In this document: positions 10,368-20,256 of the stretch, one piece after another
Layout of the letters: the number at the start of each line of letters is the position of its first letter
Numbering within the stretch: position 1 is the stretch's first letter
DNA from: JAGXRK01 sp963714415
GTDB taxonomy: Bacteria > Bacteroidota > Ignavibacteria > Ignavibacteriales > Ignavibacteriaceae
Assembly (NCBI GenBank): GCA_963714415.1
Contig: CAVQOL010000002.1
Location: 1 to 64,000 of the forward strand
DNA length: 64,000 nucleotides
Reading direction: 5' to 3'
Position numbers and translations under genes: made by a program
Notes under the pieces: model-generated
Seen by the model: only the letters and a program-made list of their open reading frames with translations
Database searches by the model: none
What the model was told of the DNA's origin: nothing

Positions 10368-11873
10368 ATGGTATTCACTATTAAAAATAATATGATATCA
10401 AAATCATTGTTCATTATTCTGATCTTTTTTGCATCAAACATAAATCTGTTTAGCCAGACAGATGCAGATGTAATCATTGCAAAAATTGGGAATAAGACAA
10501 TAACTAAAATGGAGTTTATGAACAGGGCTGAGTTTACACCACGACCAGATTATTGTCGGCTGGATAATTATATTCACAAAAAAATTGTGCTGAACACATT
10601 AATCGCTGAAAAGTTAATGGCTGCTGAAGCCGGTGAAAATAACGAACTAACAAACACTTCGGAATATGCTGCATATTTAACCGGTAGAAGAGAACAAGCC
10701 ATGAGGCAAATCCATTATTATGAAAAAGCTTTTATAAACTCCAAACCGGATTCAGCATCTATTTCCAAGATTTACAGTATTGCAGGCAGAACTTACAACA
10801 TATCTTACTTTAGAATAAAAGATTCAAGCCAGGCATATCAGATCTTCGAAGACTTACTCAACTCCAAAATATCTTTTGATTCTTTATTTTTTGCATTATT
10901 ACCTGCTGATACAATCCCTACAAAACAGATTTCTTATTTAAATCAAGAATTGCCTGTTATTCACAAGGCATTGTTTTCAAATGAATTAATTAAAGGTGAA
11001 ATACTTGTACCTGTATATGCCGATGATTCTTATTTGTTTATTCGGGTTGACGGGTGGACAGATAGAGTTGCCTTAAGCGAGAAAGATAAAACTCTGCGAT
11101 GGAATGATGTTTATAATAAATTAACTGAGGATAATGCAATTGCTACATACGAAAAATACGTTGCTGAAATTATGCGAGGTAAAAATGTCAACTTTAACTA
11201 TTCCACGTTCAAGAAATTAGTTGAAATTACTGCCCCGTATTTTTTACAATCAAGCACAAATAAAAAGGGATTATTAAATAATAGTCTATGGACGCCCGGT
11301 AGTGAAGGTGAAGTCATAATAGATAATCTTTATGATGTAGATGATATTAAGAGCTGGAATCTTCTGACGATCGATGGTGAAATCTGGACTGTTGAAAAGT
11401 TAATGGATGAATTAAAAAAACACCCGTTGGTCTTTCGCAAAAAGGAATTGATAAAGAAAAATTTTGCTGAACAAATGAAACTGGCAATTGTCGATTTGAT
11501 AAGAGACAAATATATAACTCAAGATGCCTACAAATCCGGATTTGATGATCATCCGCTTGTACTTAGAAATGTTTCATTGTGGCAGGATAATCTTCTGGCG
11601 ATCTTCCAAAAATTTACAATATTAGAGTCTGTGGAGGATAGTTCACTGAATAGAATGGAAGTGATTGATAAAGTTATGAACCCGTATGTACGAGAACTCC
11701 AGAAAAGATATTCAAATACTATAAAGATAAATATTAAAGAATTTGAAAAAATAAAATTAACAAGTCTGGATATGATTACACTACAGCCCGATCAGGCATT
11801 TCCGTTTATTGTACCGCTTTTTCCGGAATTGACTACTATAAACAAATTGGATTATGGTGAGGTAATTAATTAA
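10368..11873 (+). CDS. Periplasmic SurA-like peptidyl-prolyl isomerase/chaperone
   Basis: This is a probable periplasmic folding factor. A signal peptide (SLFIILIFFASNINLFSQ) precedes a SurA/PpiD-type N-domain: DADVIIAKIGNKTITKMEFMNRAEFTP, the usual 'VNGxxIT..E' entry, followed by helical repeats. A divergent parvulin-like segment lies at about residues 125-220, and the C-terminal half repeats a similar entry (NLLTIDGEIWTVEKLMDELKKHPL). Parvulin active-site residues are not obvious, so chaperone activity may matter more than isomerisation. It sits 3 bases after the PorV-like gene and 17 bases before the GH30 gene, within one operon of exported barrels and surface proteins. I infer that it assists folding of the receptor barrel or the PorV-like barrel. 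An alternative start is ATG 10392. Confidence 0.65.
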   Translation: MVFTIKNNMISKSLFIILIFFASNINLFSQTDADVIIAKIGNKTITKMEFMNRAEFTPRPDYCRLDNYIHKKIVLNTLIAEKLMAAEAGENNELTNTSEYAAYLTGRREQAMRQIHYYEKAFINSKPDSASISKIYSIAGRTYNISYFRIKDSSQAYQIFEDLLNSKISFDSLFFALLPADTIPTKQISYLNQELPVIHKALFSNELIKGEILVPVYADDSYLFIRVDGWTDRVALSEKDKTLRWNDVYNKLTEDNAIATYEKYVAEIMRGKNVNFNYSTFKKLVEITAPYFLQSSTNKKGLLNNSLWTPGSEGEVIIDNLYDVDDIKSWNLLTIDGEIWTVEKLMDELKKHPLVFRKKELIKKNFAEQMKLAIVDLIRDKYITQDAYKSGFDDHPLVLRNVSLWQDNLLAIFQKFTILESVEDSSLNRMEVIDKVMNPYVRELQKRYSNTIKINIKEFEKIKLTSLDMITLQPDQAFPFIVPLFPELTTINKLDYGEVIN

Positions 11874-11890
11874 GTGTATTGGAGAATTTG

Positions 11891-13715
11891 ATGAGCATTT
11901 GCTTTAAATATTTAAGATACTTTTTTTGGACTTATTTACTTTTTACATCATCTGTTTCTTTTGCACAAACAACAGAACTTATCATAGATATTGATGAGGA
12001 ATATCAAACAATAGATAACTTCGGTGCGTCGGATTGCTGGTCATTTCAAATAGTTGGCGGATGGTATACTCCCAATAAAGAAAAAATTGCCGATCTGCTT
12101 TTTTCCAAAGAAAACGGAATCGGTCTTTCAGCCTGGAGATTTAATATTGGTGCAGGTAAAGAAAATAATAGAATAACTCATCCCTGGAGAAGTGTTGAAA
12201 CTTTTGAAATCGCAGAGGGTGTTTACGATTGGACTCGGCAGGCTGAAGAAACATGGTTCTTACATGCAGCAAAAGAAAGAGGTGTTGATCAGTTTATTGC
12301 TTTTGTTAACTCACCTACTGCAAGAATGAACAGAAGCGGATATACCAATTGTGATGACGGTCTCGGTTCAACCAATTTAAAGGATGGTTACGAAGGGCAG
12401 TTTGCAACTTATCTTGTTGATATATCTAAAACATTTTAAAGACGATGAGAATATTGAATTTACTCATATCAGTCCTGTGAACGAACCGCAGTGGGAATGG
12501 AATAACAGCAATCAGGAAGGGAACCGGGCAAGTAATGAAGATATCAAAAAAATAGTTATCTCTTTATACAACGAATTAGTTGAAAATGATATCAATACGG
12601 AAATTTCAATCGGTGAAAGCGGGAACATTCCAAGTTGGTATAACAAAGCAAATGACATATCAAATGAATATGGTGAGGAGTATGGAAATTATCTTCATGC
12701 TTTTTGTAATGATACATCAATAAATAATAAAATCAGCAAAGTGCTTAGTGGACACTCTTATTGGTCAGATTTAATTGTATCTGAATTAGTTCAAGACAGA
12801 ATTGAATTTAAAGCACGGCTTATTAATTATTTTAACCAGGGATGGAAGTACTGGCAAACAGAGTACTGCCAAATGGAGGGTCCCTATAACGAGGGTGGTT
12901 GGGGAAGAGACTTAACAATGACTACGGCATTGAATGTAGCTCGTGTAATTCATTTTGATTTAACAATTCTAAATGCAAGTGCCTGGCAATGGTGGACTGC
13001 TATGTCACCCGAAAATTATAAGGATGGACTTCTTTATACAGACTATTTGAAGAACGGACTTCAATCAATTATTGAATCCAAAATTCTCTGGACTCTGGGT
13101 AATTACAGTAAATTTATCCGACCCGGTTCAAAAAGAATTAAATGTGATGGCGCTGCTGATAAATATAGTGTAATGGCATCAGCTTATAAAGATGATAATT
13201 AATGATAAGCTCATTGTTGTTATTATTAAACGTTACTGACCAAGACAAAGATTTCTTGTTTTCGATTAGTGGTGCTGATAGTAGTTTCACTTTTACTTCA
13301 TTTGTAACATCAGATAATGAAGGGGATGATTTAAGAGAAGATATAACATTTAGTGTAAATGACGGAATTACTATTCCTGCTAAATCAGTTGTAACATTGG
13401 TTGGTAATCTGGGAATTATCAACAGCATAGGGCAAACTGAGATAAATCCTGAATCACCTAAACTGTACATTAATTATCCTAATCCTTTTAATCCGGAAAC
13501 GCTAATCAGTTATTATCTCCCAAAGATCATCGAAAGTATCTTTAGAAGTTTTTGACAGTCTTGGAAGAAAAGTAAAAACTCTTGTTAATGATGTTAAATC
13601 AGAAGGTAATCACAGCATAAAATTTCATCCAAAAGAATTAAGCAGCGGATTATACATTGCGCGACTAAATAGTGATAATCATTCCGATACAATCAAAATG
13701 ATGTATCTAAAATAA
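11891..13715 (+). CDS. Secreted GH30-type glycosidase (possible endo-beta-1,6-galactanase) with type IX sorting domain, frameshifted
   Basis: This is a retaining glycosidase of the GH30 type. A signal peptide ends in SVSFAQ. The start at 11891 has GGAG at 11881-11884. Family features are YQTIDNFGASDCWSF, GLSAWRFNIGAG, SPVNEPQWEW with the acid/base glutamate (near 12482), and WQTEYCQMEG with the nucleophile (near 12861). A small beta domain follows, then a sorting domain starting NYPNPFNPETLISYYLP (near 13470) and ending YIARLNSDNHSDTIKMMYLK. Frame changes occur near 12430 (an AAAA run), near 13200-13240 (at least two) and near 13530; each restores homology in the new frame. The beta-1,6-galactanase idea rests on similarity in motif style to that GH30 group and on the galactose genes nearby, so the substrate is an inference. 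Confidence 0.78.
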
Positions 13716-13739
13716 TTTAAACATAATAAAGGAGCAGCC

Positions 13740-16113
13740 ATGAAAAATCTTTTAGTAATTGTTTTTATCTGGTCAATTACAGTGCTCTTCACTTACGCAC
13801 AAACCACATCGCAGGTATATTATAATGGAAGAGAAACTCCTGAAGGAATGTGGGTTTGGCCATGGGGATTTGCAGTAGGACCCGTATCAGGTTGATGATG
13901 CTGGCTATACACCCGGAACTGCGGCTTATAGGTGGGCAACCGAAGCTATAGGTTATGATAATCAAGGAATATTCTTTGGATTTGATTCAGGGTTTGACAT
14001 GACGGCTATTTGGAATACTGCCTCTGTTCACTTTAAAATTAAGGCACCTAATGGTGTAAGCCCAACGGACACTATGATTGTCTGGCTTTATGATACCCGA
14101 TGGAACGATTGGGTTCATGCCGTTTATTATAGAATGGATAATTATCAGGATTTAAACGACGGTGAATGGCATTATTTTAGTGCTCCTCTGAGCTCATTTT
14201 TGGTCAATGCAAGTTCAATTGACAAAACAGACATTGCAGCTGTTAGTTTTGAAGCACACAACTATAATTTGATATCTGAAGAATTGTTCATTGATGATGT
14301 TTGGATTGGAAATCCGGATATTCATGGAACTATGACGATATTTAATGGTATGACGGTTGTACCACAAATCGAGACCGAAGTTTGGGGTTTTCAAAATAAT
14401 AACATCGTTATTGCTGAAGGTGAGGGATATGCTGAAGGCACAAATGCTATAGTCTGGGAAAATAATACAACCCCTAATTATAATGATGCAGGAATAGGTT
14501 TCTCATTTAATCCTCAACAATTTGCATATGCCTTTACTGCAGATACTTTTAAGATTAAAATAAAAGCACCTGCAGGAATTAATGATCTTGCATTGGTTTT
14601 TTGGGATCAAAGTTGGAATGTTGCTGTTAAAATTATTGATGATGTTGTTTGGGATGGAGAATGGAAAATATTAAAATATGCCTTAGCAGATTTTACTAAG
14701 GATGTCTCTCTGGATTTGAATGATATTTATTACTTTAGCATTGGTCCGGCTGGTGCTGCTATTCCTGAGAGAATATTAATTGACGATATTTGGATTGGAA
14801 ATCCTTTTATAGATTTTACTCCCCCGCCTGCACCTCAAAACTTTATTATCACAAAAGATAATTCTTTCCCGTATACTAATTTTATTTATTGGGATAACAT
14901 TGATTCCGAGACTGACGAAACATACGATGTTTATGCCAGCTTCCAGCCAATTACAGACCTTAATGGTTCCGGTGTATCCCTAATAGCGCGGGATGTATCC
15001 GAGGGTGATGATCTTACAGTTGGAGTTGTTCATCGAATCTTTTATCCTCTACAAGATGGAGAACTATCATACTACTATGCAGTTAATTGTACTGATGATG
15101 CTGGAAATAAATCTTTAACATTTACAACAATAGCACAACCATTCACTAATATAGCTAAAGAAAGGGCTATAATATCTTTGGAGGCACCAAATTTTACTGC
15201 TAATGGAGATTTAAGTGAATGGCAGCATATTAAACCATTCTATGTATACCCTGAACCTGGTCGGGTATGGGGCGAAATTGATGATGAATATGATTACTCC
15301 GCATATTGTTATGTAGCAATGGATAGTGAAAATCTTTATGTGGCATTTGATGTAATTGATGATTTGTTCACATACCGTGAAACCAATAAAACAGACTGGT
15401 GGGAAGATGAAGCAATTGAGTTTTTCTTCGGCTTATATGAATCGAATATTGACCATACATACTGGGAGCGTGGAGAGGAACCTGATTATAGAATTGTATT
15501 TAAACCGTATGAATTGGAACTATTGGATAATGGTACTATAGATAATAATACGGAAAATTACTATTTCGAACCTTTAGGAGAATCTGATTATGTGCTGGAA
15601 GCAAAAATTCCTTTCAGTATGATACACATCGAAGGTGATGCTACATTTACTCCGGTTGAAGGTATGACTATACCATTTGAAATTTTCGCTACTGATGCCG
15701 ATGTTGTGGATGGAGGAGCACAGGGAAGGTTACAATTTGGGTATCATCCTCAACTAGACCCGTGGGGATGGGGACCCGAAGTTTGGACATTCGCCTGGGT
15801 TGGGATGCCGAACTTAACTGATGTCGATGATGAAGGAACTGGCATTATTTACTCCTATAAGCTGCTAAATAATTATCCAAATCCGTTTAATCCAGCTACT
15901 AACATAAAATATCAAATCGCCGAACCAAGTCACGTTTCATTAAAAGTTTATGATTTACTTGGTCGTGAAGTTGCTAACTTAGTAGATAAACAGCAACCTG
16001 CAGGAAGTTACAATGTTAGATTTAATGGAGTGGATTTAGCAAGCGGTATATACTTTTACCAGATAAAAGCGGGTAGCTTTATAGATACTCAAAAAATGGT
16101 GTTGTTAAAATAA
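13740..16113 (+). CDS. Secreted CBM9-type carbohydrate-binding protein with type IX sorting domain, one frameshift
   Basis: This is a probable surface sugar-binding protein. The start at 13740 has AAAGGAG upstream and gives a signal peptide ending FTYAQ. The frame changes near 13885, inside a conserved stretch that continues as QVDDAGYTPGTAAYRWATE. Two related jelly-roll modules follow, each ending in LFIDDVWIGNP or ILIDDIWIGNP. Next come a fibronectin type III-like segment, a CBM9/DOMON-like domain (ANGDLSEWQHI, NLYVAFDVIDD, WWEDEAIEFFFG) and a textbook sorting domain (NNYPNPFNPATNIKYQI, YDLLGREVANLVD, GIYFYQIKAG). It lies 24 bases after the GH30 gene and closes the transcription unit, since a strong hairpin follows. 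The duplicated IDDxWIGNP modules suggest more than one ligand site. Confidence 0.8.
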
Positions 16114-16126
16114 GTGACTATAGATT

Positions 16127-16159
16127 TTACCTATGCGGAATTATCCGCATAGGTAATTT
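16127..16159 (+). terminator. Strong stem-loop terminator after the CBM9-type gene
   Basis: A perfect 13-bp stem (TTACCTATGCGGA at 16127-16139, its complement at 16144-16156) with an ATTA loop is followed by TTT. The U-tract is short, but the stem is GC-containing and isolated. It starts 13 bases after the stop codon and separates the surface-protein operon from the serine hydrolase gene. Confidence 0.7.
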
Positions 16160-16203
16160 CTGAAAAGGAATTTTAGAACTTTTTACTATTTATTTCTAAT
16201 TTA

Positions 16204-16231
16204 TTGACAATATTCTTTCTGGGTGTATTTC
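16204..16231 (+). promoter_or_regulatory. Candidate promoter for the serine hydrolase gene
   Basis: A TTGACA box at 16204-16209 is followed, after 16 bases, by TATTTC at 16226-16231. It lies just after the hairpin terminator at 16127 and just before the ribosome site GGAG (16235-16238), so position supports it. The -10 match is poor and the implied leader is very short. Confidence 0.35.
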
Positions 16232-16244
16232 TATGGAGCGAACC

Positions 16245-18494
16245 ATGTTATTGAAAAACATTTGTCTGGCGTTATATTTATTTTTTCTTTACCCCATTTA
16301 TGACATAACTGCAAGTGATATTGATACATCTACTTATGACGCAAGCAGCAATACATTCATTAAAAATTGGAAAATCATTGGACCTTTTTCTTTACCTGGT
16401 CAGGATTATGAGTCCAGTTTTTCACACGATTTTTTAAGTTCCCTCGGGGGAGAAGAACACATAAACTTAAATAACATTACATCAGTTTCTTATTCTGTTG
16501 GTGACGGTATTGAAAATATTGTTGATGTGATAATGGTTCAGACCGATAGTAATGGCATACTAAATTTTGAAGAGTACTATTCAAATATTGATTACAGCGT
16601 TGTTTATGCGTACACGAATATTGTTTCAGAAAAAGAGCAGGATGTTCACTTCTTGTTAGGTTCTGATGACGGAGTAAAAGTATGGATAAACGGAGAACTT
16701 TTATTTTCAAATGCTACAGCAAGGGGTTTGACTCCTAGAGAAGATAGATTTCGTGCACATCTAAGAAAAGGATCGAATTTAATATTAGTTAAAGTAACTG
16801 ATTATATAAGAGAGTGGGCTTTAATCGTAGAAGTTTTTGATTCTTTAGCTTATTCAAAGATACTCGTTGAAGAAAAGGAGCAGGCAGAGTTCCTGGAATT
16901 CCTTGGTTGTAATCTGGAAGTTGTCCCAAGTATTGAATCTCAAATTAATTTTTATCCGGGAAGTTTTCCCGAATTAAGATGGGATAAACCTTACCTTGTG
17001 AAAAAATTTGCTGGCGAGATCACACTTGATATTAAATGGTACGATAAAGATTTAAATGAAGTATCCTATCCAGATAAACCCGGACGATATGCTTATTACG
17101 CAGAAGCAGAATCAGAAAAAGGATTTAAAATCAGACGAGCCGCAACATTATATTGTTTTCCGGATGATTGGATAGGCTGGAGTGAAAGGCTTCAATCATA
17201 TCTGGATTACATACCTATTAGTAGTATCAATAAAACTGATTGGATATCCAGTAAAGATTATATATCTCCGTTTGTTGGAAGAATGTTTTACCAATCAGCA
17301 TTGAATCAAAGGGATGCAGCAATACTAATTTCTTTTTTAGATGAGCAAAAAGATGTGGGATTATTCGAAGATAAAACAAATACACCGATTATAAGAAATC
17401 AGGATTACCATGCTGCATTAAAACAAAAAGTACTTGGGTTGGAAAATAAATGGCCGATACTAAAATTGCCAAGTGTTAGATCAGATAAACGGTCAAAGGT
17501 TCTCTCTAATGGTAATGATATTGAAGCGGGATTTAGGGAAGGAACAAGTAATTCTATAAGGAAATTATGTGAAGAATGGTTTTCAAAAAGTGGTGAGCCA
17601 TTCGATATTTTAATTGCAAAGAACGGTGTTATAATTATTAATGATGCTTTTGGTGAAAACGCCTACGGAAAATTTACTACAGATACACCAACAGAAATAG
17701 CATCTATAACAAAATTGTTAACGGGATTAATGTTTGGCCGGTTTGTAGACCAGAAAATAATTTCAATTGACGATCCCGTTGGAAAATTCCTGCCTGATTA
17801 TCCTCTAAGTGGAAGTAAGGCACTTACGATGCGTCATCTATTTACTCATACTTCAGGTCTAAAGGGTCATGGAACCTGGAATGGAATTCACAATCCCTGG
17901 CTGGATAATATCGTTGCAAACCTTGTTCCGAAGCTACCGGTTGGAGAAGTATATTTTTATAACGGTAACGGATATAATTTATCTGGCAAAGTGATGGAGA
18001 TTGTAAGCGGCAAAAGTATCTTCAGGCTTATGAGGGAAAACCTTTTCGATCCCCTTGAAATGAACAATACAATTTTAGAGGAAGATCTGGCTTACGGATG
18101 CCATACTACAGCGTTTGATTTAGCTAAAATCGGGCAGCTTCTTCTCAATAAAGGATCTTATGGAGAGCTTGAATTCTTTTCTCCTCAAACTTTTGAGAAA
18201 TTACTTCCAGAACCTTTGGATAAGTATTATCCTTTGAGTAATGAAGAAAAGGGTATAGGAATTACCTGGATGAGATACCAGCGCCCTGAGACTTCTAAAA
18301 ATAACTATGGTAAAAGCAAGATGATTCTAAGTAACAATATTATTGGTCATGGATCAGCTACATCTGCAGTATTAATGGTTGATATGGATAATGAAATAGT
18401 TATAACTCAGTCACGAAGAAATGGCGGCGAGTATTTTGATGAGTACTTGATAAAATTACTTTTAATGATTGAAGAAAATTTAGTATCGGAATAA
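16245..18494 (+). CDS. Exported serine hydrolase of the beta-lactamase class C/esterase family with an N-terminal jelly-roll domain
   Basis: The start at ATG 16245 is preferred over 16233 because GGAG (16235-16238) sits six bases before it. A hydrophobic signal is followed by a jelly-roll module of a carbohydrate-binding type (LLGSDDGVKVWINGELLFSN). The C-terminal third (from about residue 430) is the S12 serine hydrolase fold: ASITKLLTGLMFG holds the SxxK nucleophile and base, THTSGLKG follows, and GHGSATSAVLMVD matches the HxG/KTG strand. The Y-x-N motif is replaced by YNGNGYN, with glycine at the usual asparagine position, which is unusual. The family includes carboxylesterases and peptidases as well as beta-lactamases. 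In a galactan locus a side-chain esterase is plausible but unproven. Confidence 0.72.
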   Translation: MLLKNICLALYLFFLYPIYDITASDIDTSTYDASSNTFIKNWKIIGPFSLPGQDYESSFSHDFLSSLGGEEHINLNNITSVSYSVGDGIENIVDVIMVQTDSNGILNFEEYYSNIDYSVVYAYTNIVSEKEQDVHFLLGSDDGVKVWINGELLFSNATARGLTPREDRFRAHLRKGSNLILVKVTDYIREWALIVEVFDSLAYSKILVEEKEQAEFLEFLGCNLEVVPSIESQINFYPGSFPELRWDKPYLVKKFAGEITLDIKWYDKDLNEVSYPDKPGRYAYYAEAESEKGFKIRRAATLYCFPDDWIGWSERLQSYLDYIPISSINKTDWISSKDYISPFVGRMFYQSALNQRDAAILISFLDEQKDVGLFEDKTNTPIIRNQDYHAALKQKVLGLENKWPILKLPSVRSDKRSKVLSNGNDIEAGFREGTSNSIRKLCEEWFSKSGEPFDILIAKNGVIIINDAFGENAYGKFTTDTPTEIASITKLLTGLMFGRFVDQKIISIDDPVGKFLPDYPLSGSKALTMRHLFTHTSGLKGHGTWNGIHNPWLDNIVANLVPKLPVGEVYFYNGNGYNLSGKVMEIVSGKSIFRLMRENLFDPLEMNNTILEEDLAYGCHTTAFDLAKIGQLLLNKGSYGELEFFSPQTFEKLLPEPLDKYYPLSNEEKGIGITWMRYQRPETSKNNYGKSKMILSNNIIGHGSATSAVLMVDMDNEIVITQSRRNGGEYFDEYLIKLLLMIEENLVSE

Positions 18495-18573
18495 TGATAC
18501 GGTAATGTTGGTTTAGTATTGCTAAATAATCAGATTACTAAAATTTTAATAAAATTATTTAAGGAAAACATTT

Positions 18574-20211
18574 ATGCAGTTTACAGAAGCGGACCTTGCA
18601 ATATTTATTGTTTATATAGTATTTATTGTCGGGCTTGGATTGTGGGTATCCCGCGAGAAGAAGGGACATGAAAAAGATTCTAAAGATTATTTTCTTGCTG
18701 GCAAGTCTCTTCCCTGGTGGGCAATAGGTGCATCGTTAATTGCAGCAAATATATCAGCAGAGCAATTTATCGGTATGTCCGGTTCCGGATTCGCAATTGG
18801 ACTTGCCATTGCTTCATATGAGTGGATGTCTGCACTTACCTTAATAATAGTAGGAAAATTCTTTTTGCCTATCTTCATAAAGAAACAGTTATATACTATT
18901 CCGCAATTTGTTGAAGAAAGATTTAGTACAAATCTTAAAACAATTTTGGCTGTTTTTTGGGTAGCGCTTTTCATTTTTGTTAACCTAACATCGGTGTTGT
19001 TCCTTGGAGGAAAAGCAATTGATACTATTGTTGGGACAGGTGACGGTAGTCTTATTATGTATGCAATTTTAGTTCTTGCATTTATTGCTGCTGCTTATTC
19101 ATTGTACGGCGGATTATCAGCCGTAGCCTGGACTGATGTGGTGCAGGTAGTTTTATTAATTGCTGGCGGCTTAATAACAACCATTATTGCCCTGCAATAT
19201 GTTACTCCTGAAGGAAATATTTTTGGCGGTCTTTCACACATTTATAATGTAGCTGGTGAAAAATTCAGTATGATACTTTCACGTGATAATCCTGAATTTT
19301 TCAATCTGCCCGGTATTGCCGTTTTAATAGGAGGAATGTGGGTAGCCAATTTATATTATTGGGGATTTAACCAGTACATCATCCAACGTACGTTAGCGGC
19401 TAAATCATTAAAAGAGGCACAGAGAGGAATTGCGTTAGCAGCTTTCTTAAAATTGATAATTCCTTTAATAGTTGTTATACCGGGAATAGTAGCATATGTA
19501 CTGTTTACTCAGCCTGATGGTACCACTATAATACCTGGAGTCAAGGAAGCATTTTTAAATTCTGATGGTGGAATGAATTACGATAAAGCTTACCCATGGC
19601 TTATCAGTGTATTTATTCCTACAGGATTAAAGGGATTAGTTCTTGCTGCACTTACTGCAGCAATTGTTTCTTCGCTGGCTTCAATGCTCAATTCCACTTC
19701 AACAATTTTTACTATGGATATTTATCGTCCATATTTAGGCAAAAATTCTGATGAGAAAAGATTGGTTAAAGTTGGAAGAATTGCATCAGCTGCTGCGTTG
19801 GTTATTGCAGTGTTAATGGCACCTTTGCTTGGTAATATTCCCCAGATGTTTCAATACATCCAGGAATATACCGGTTTGGTAAGTCCTGGAATATTAGGTG
19901 TATTTCTAATGGGACTTTTCTGGAAGAAAACTACTAACAAAGCTGCAATTGTTGGAATAATTCTTTCAGCGGTTGTAGCATTAATTCTTAAGAGTACAGT
20001 GGTTGATTTACCATGGATGGACCAGATGTTCTACACTTTAATAATTACCATTGTAATTATAGTCGGAGTAACTTTGACGACTTCAGAAGTTGATGATGAT
20101 CCTAAGGGAATATCTCTTACCGCCAAATTATTTAAAACAGATTCTGTGTTTAATATTAGTGCTTATATTATCATTATTATTCTTGCGGTTCTATATGCTT
20201 TGTTTTGGTAA
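18574..20211 (+). CDS. Sodium/galactose symporter, vSGLT-like (SSS family)
   Basis: This inner-membrane protein imports a sugar with Na+. Its 545 residues match the size of the Vibrio galactose transporter vSGLT, and the sequence is close in style: GKSLPWWAIGASLIAANISA, GSGFAIGLAIASYEWMSA, WVANLYYWGFNQYIIQRTLAAK, MFQYIQEYTGLVSPGI. Residues equivalent to the vSGLT galactose ligands, as I recall them, are present: Gln64, Glu83, Asn259, Tyr262 (gate), Lys293 and Gln427. About 14 membrane helices are visible. It sits between the serine hydrolase and galT, and with galM and galK forms the uptake-and-metabolism arm of the locus. Galactose as substrate is well supported; glucose is an alternative. 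Confidence 0.92.
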   Translation: MQFTEADLAIFIVYIVFIVGLGLWVSREKKGHEKDSKDYFLAGKSLPWWAIGASLIAANISAEQFIGMSGSGFAIGLAIASYEWMSALTLIIVGKFFLPIFIKKQLYTIPQFVEERFSTNLKTILAVFWVALFIFVNLTSVLFLGGKAIDTIVGTGDGSLIMYAILVLAFIAAAYSLYGGLSAVAWTDVVQVVLLIAGGLITTIIALQYVTPEGNIFGGLSHIYNVAGEKFSMILSRDNPEFFNLPGIAVLIGGMWVANLYYWGFNQYIIQRTLAAKSLKEAQRGIALAAFLKLIIPLIVVIPGIVAYVLFTQPDGTTIIPGVKEAFLNSDGGMNYDKAYPWLISVFIPTGLKGLVLAALTAAIVSSLASMLNSTSTIFTMDIYRPYLGKNSDEKRLVKVGRIASAAALVIAVLMAPLLGNIPQMFQYIQEYTGLVSPGILGVFLMGLFWKKTTNKAAIVGIILSAVVALILKSTVVDLPWMDQMFYTLIITIVIIVGVTLTTSEVDDDPKGISLTAKLFKTDSVFNISAYIIIIILAVLYALFW

Positions 20212-20256
20212 TAAGTTAACATTCAGTTCATTTTATATTTGTGAAAAGGATAAAAA

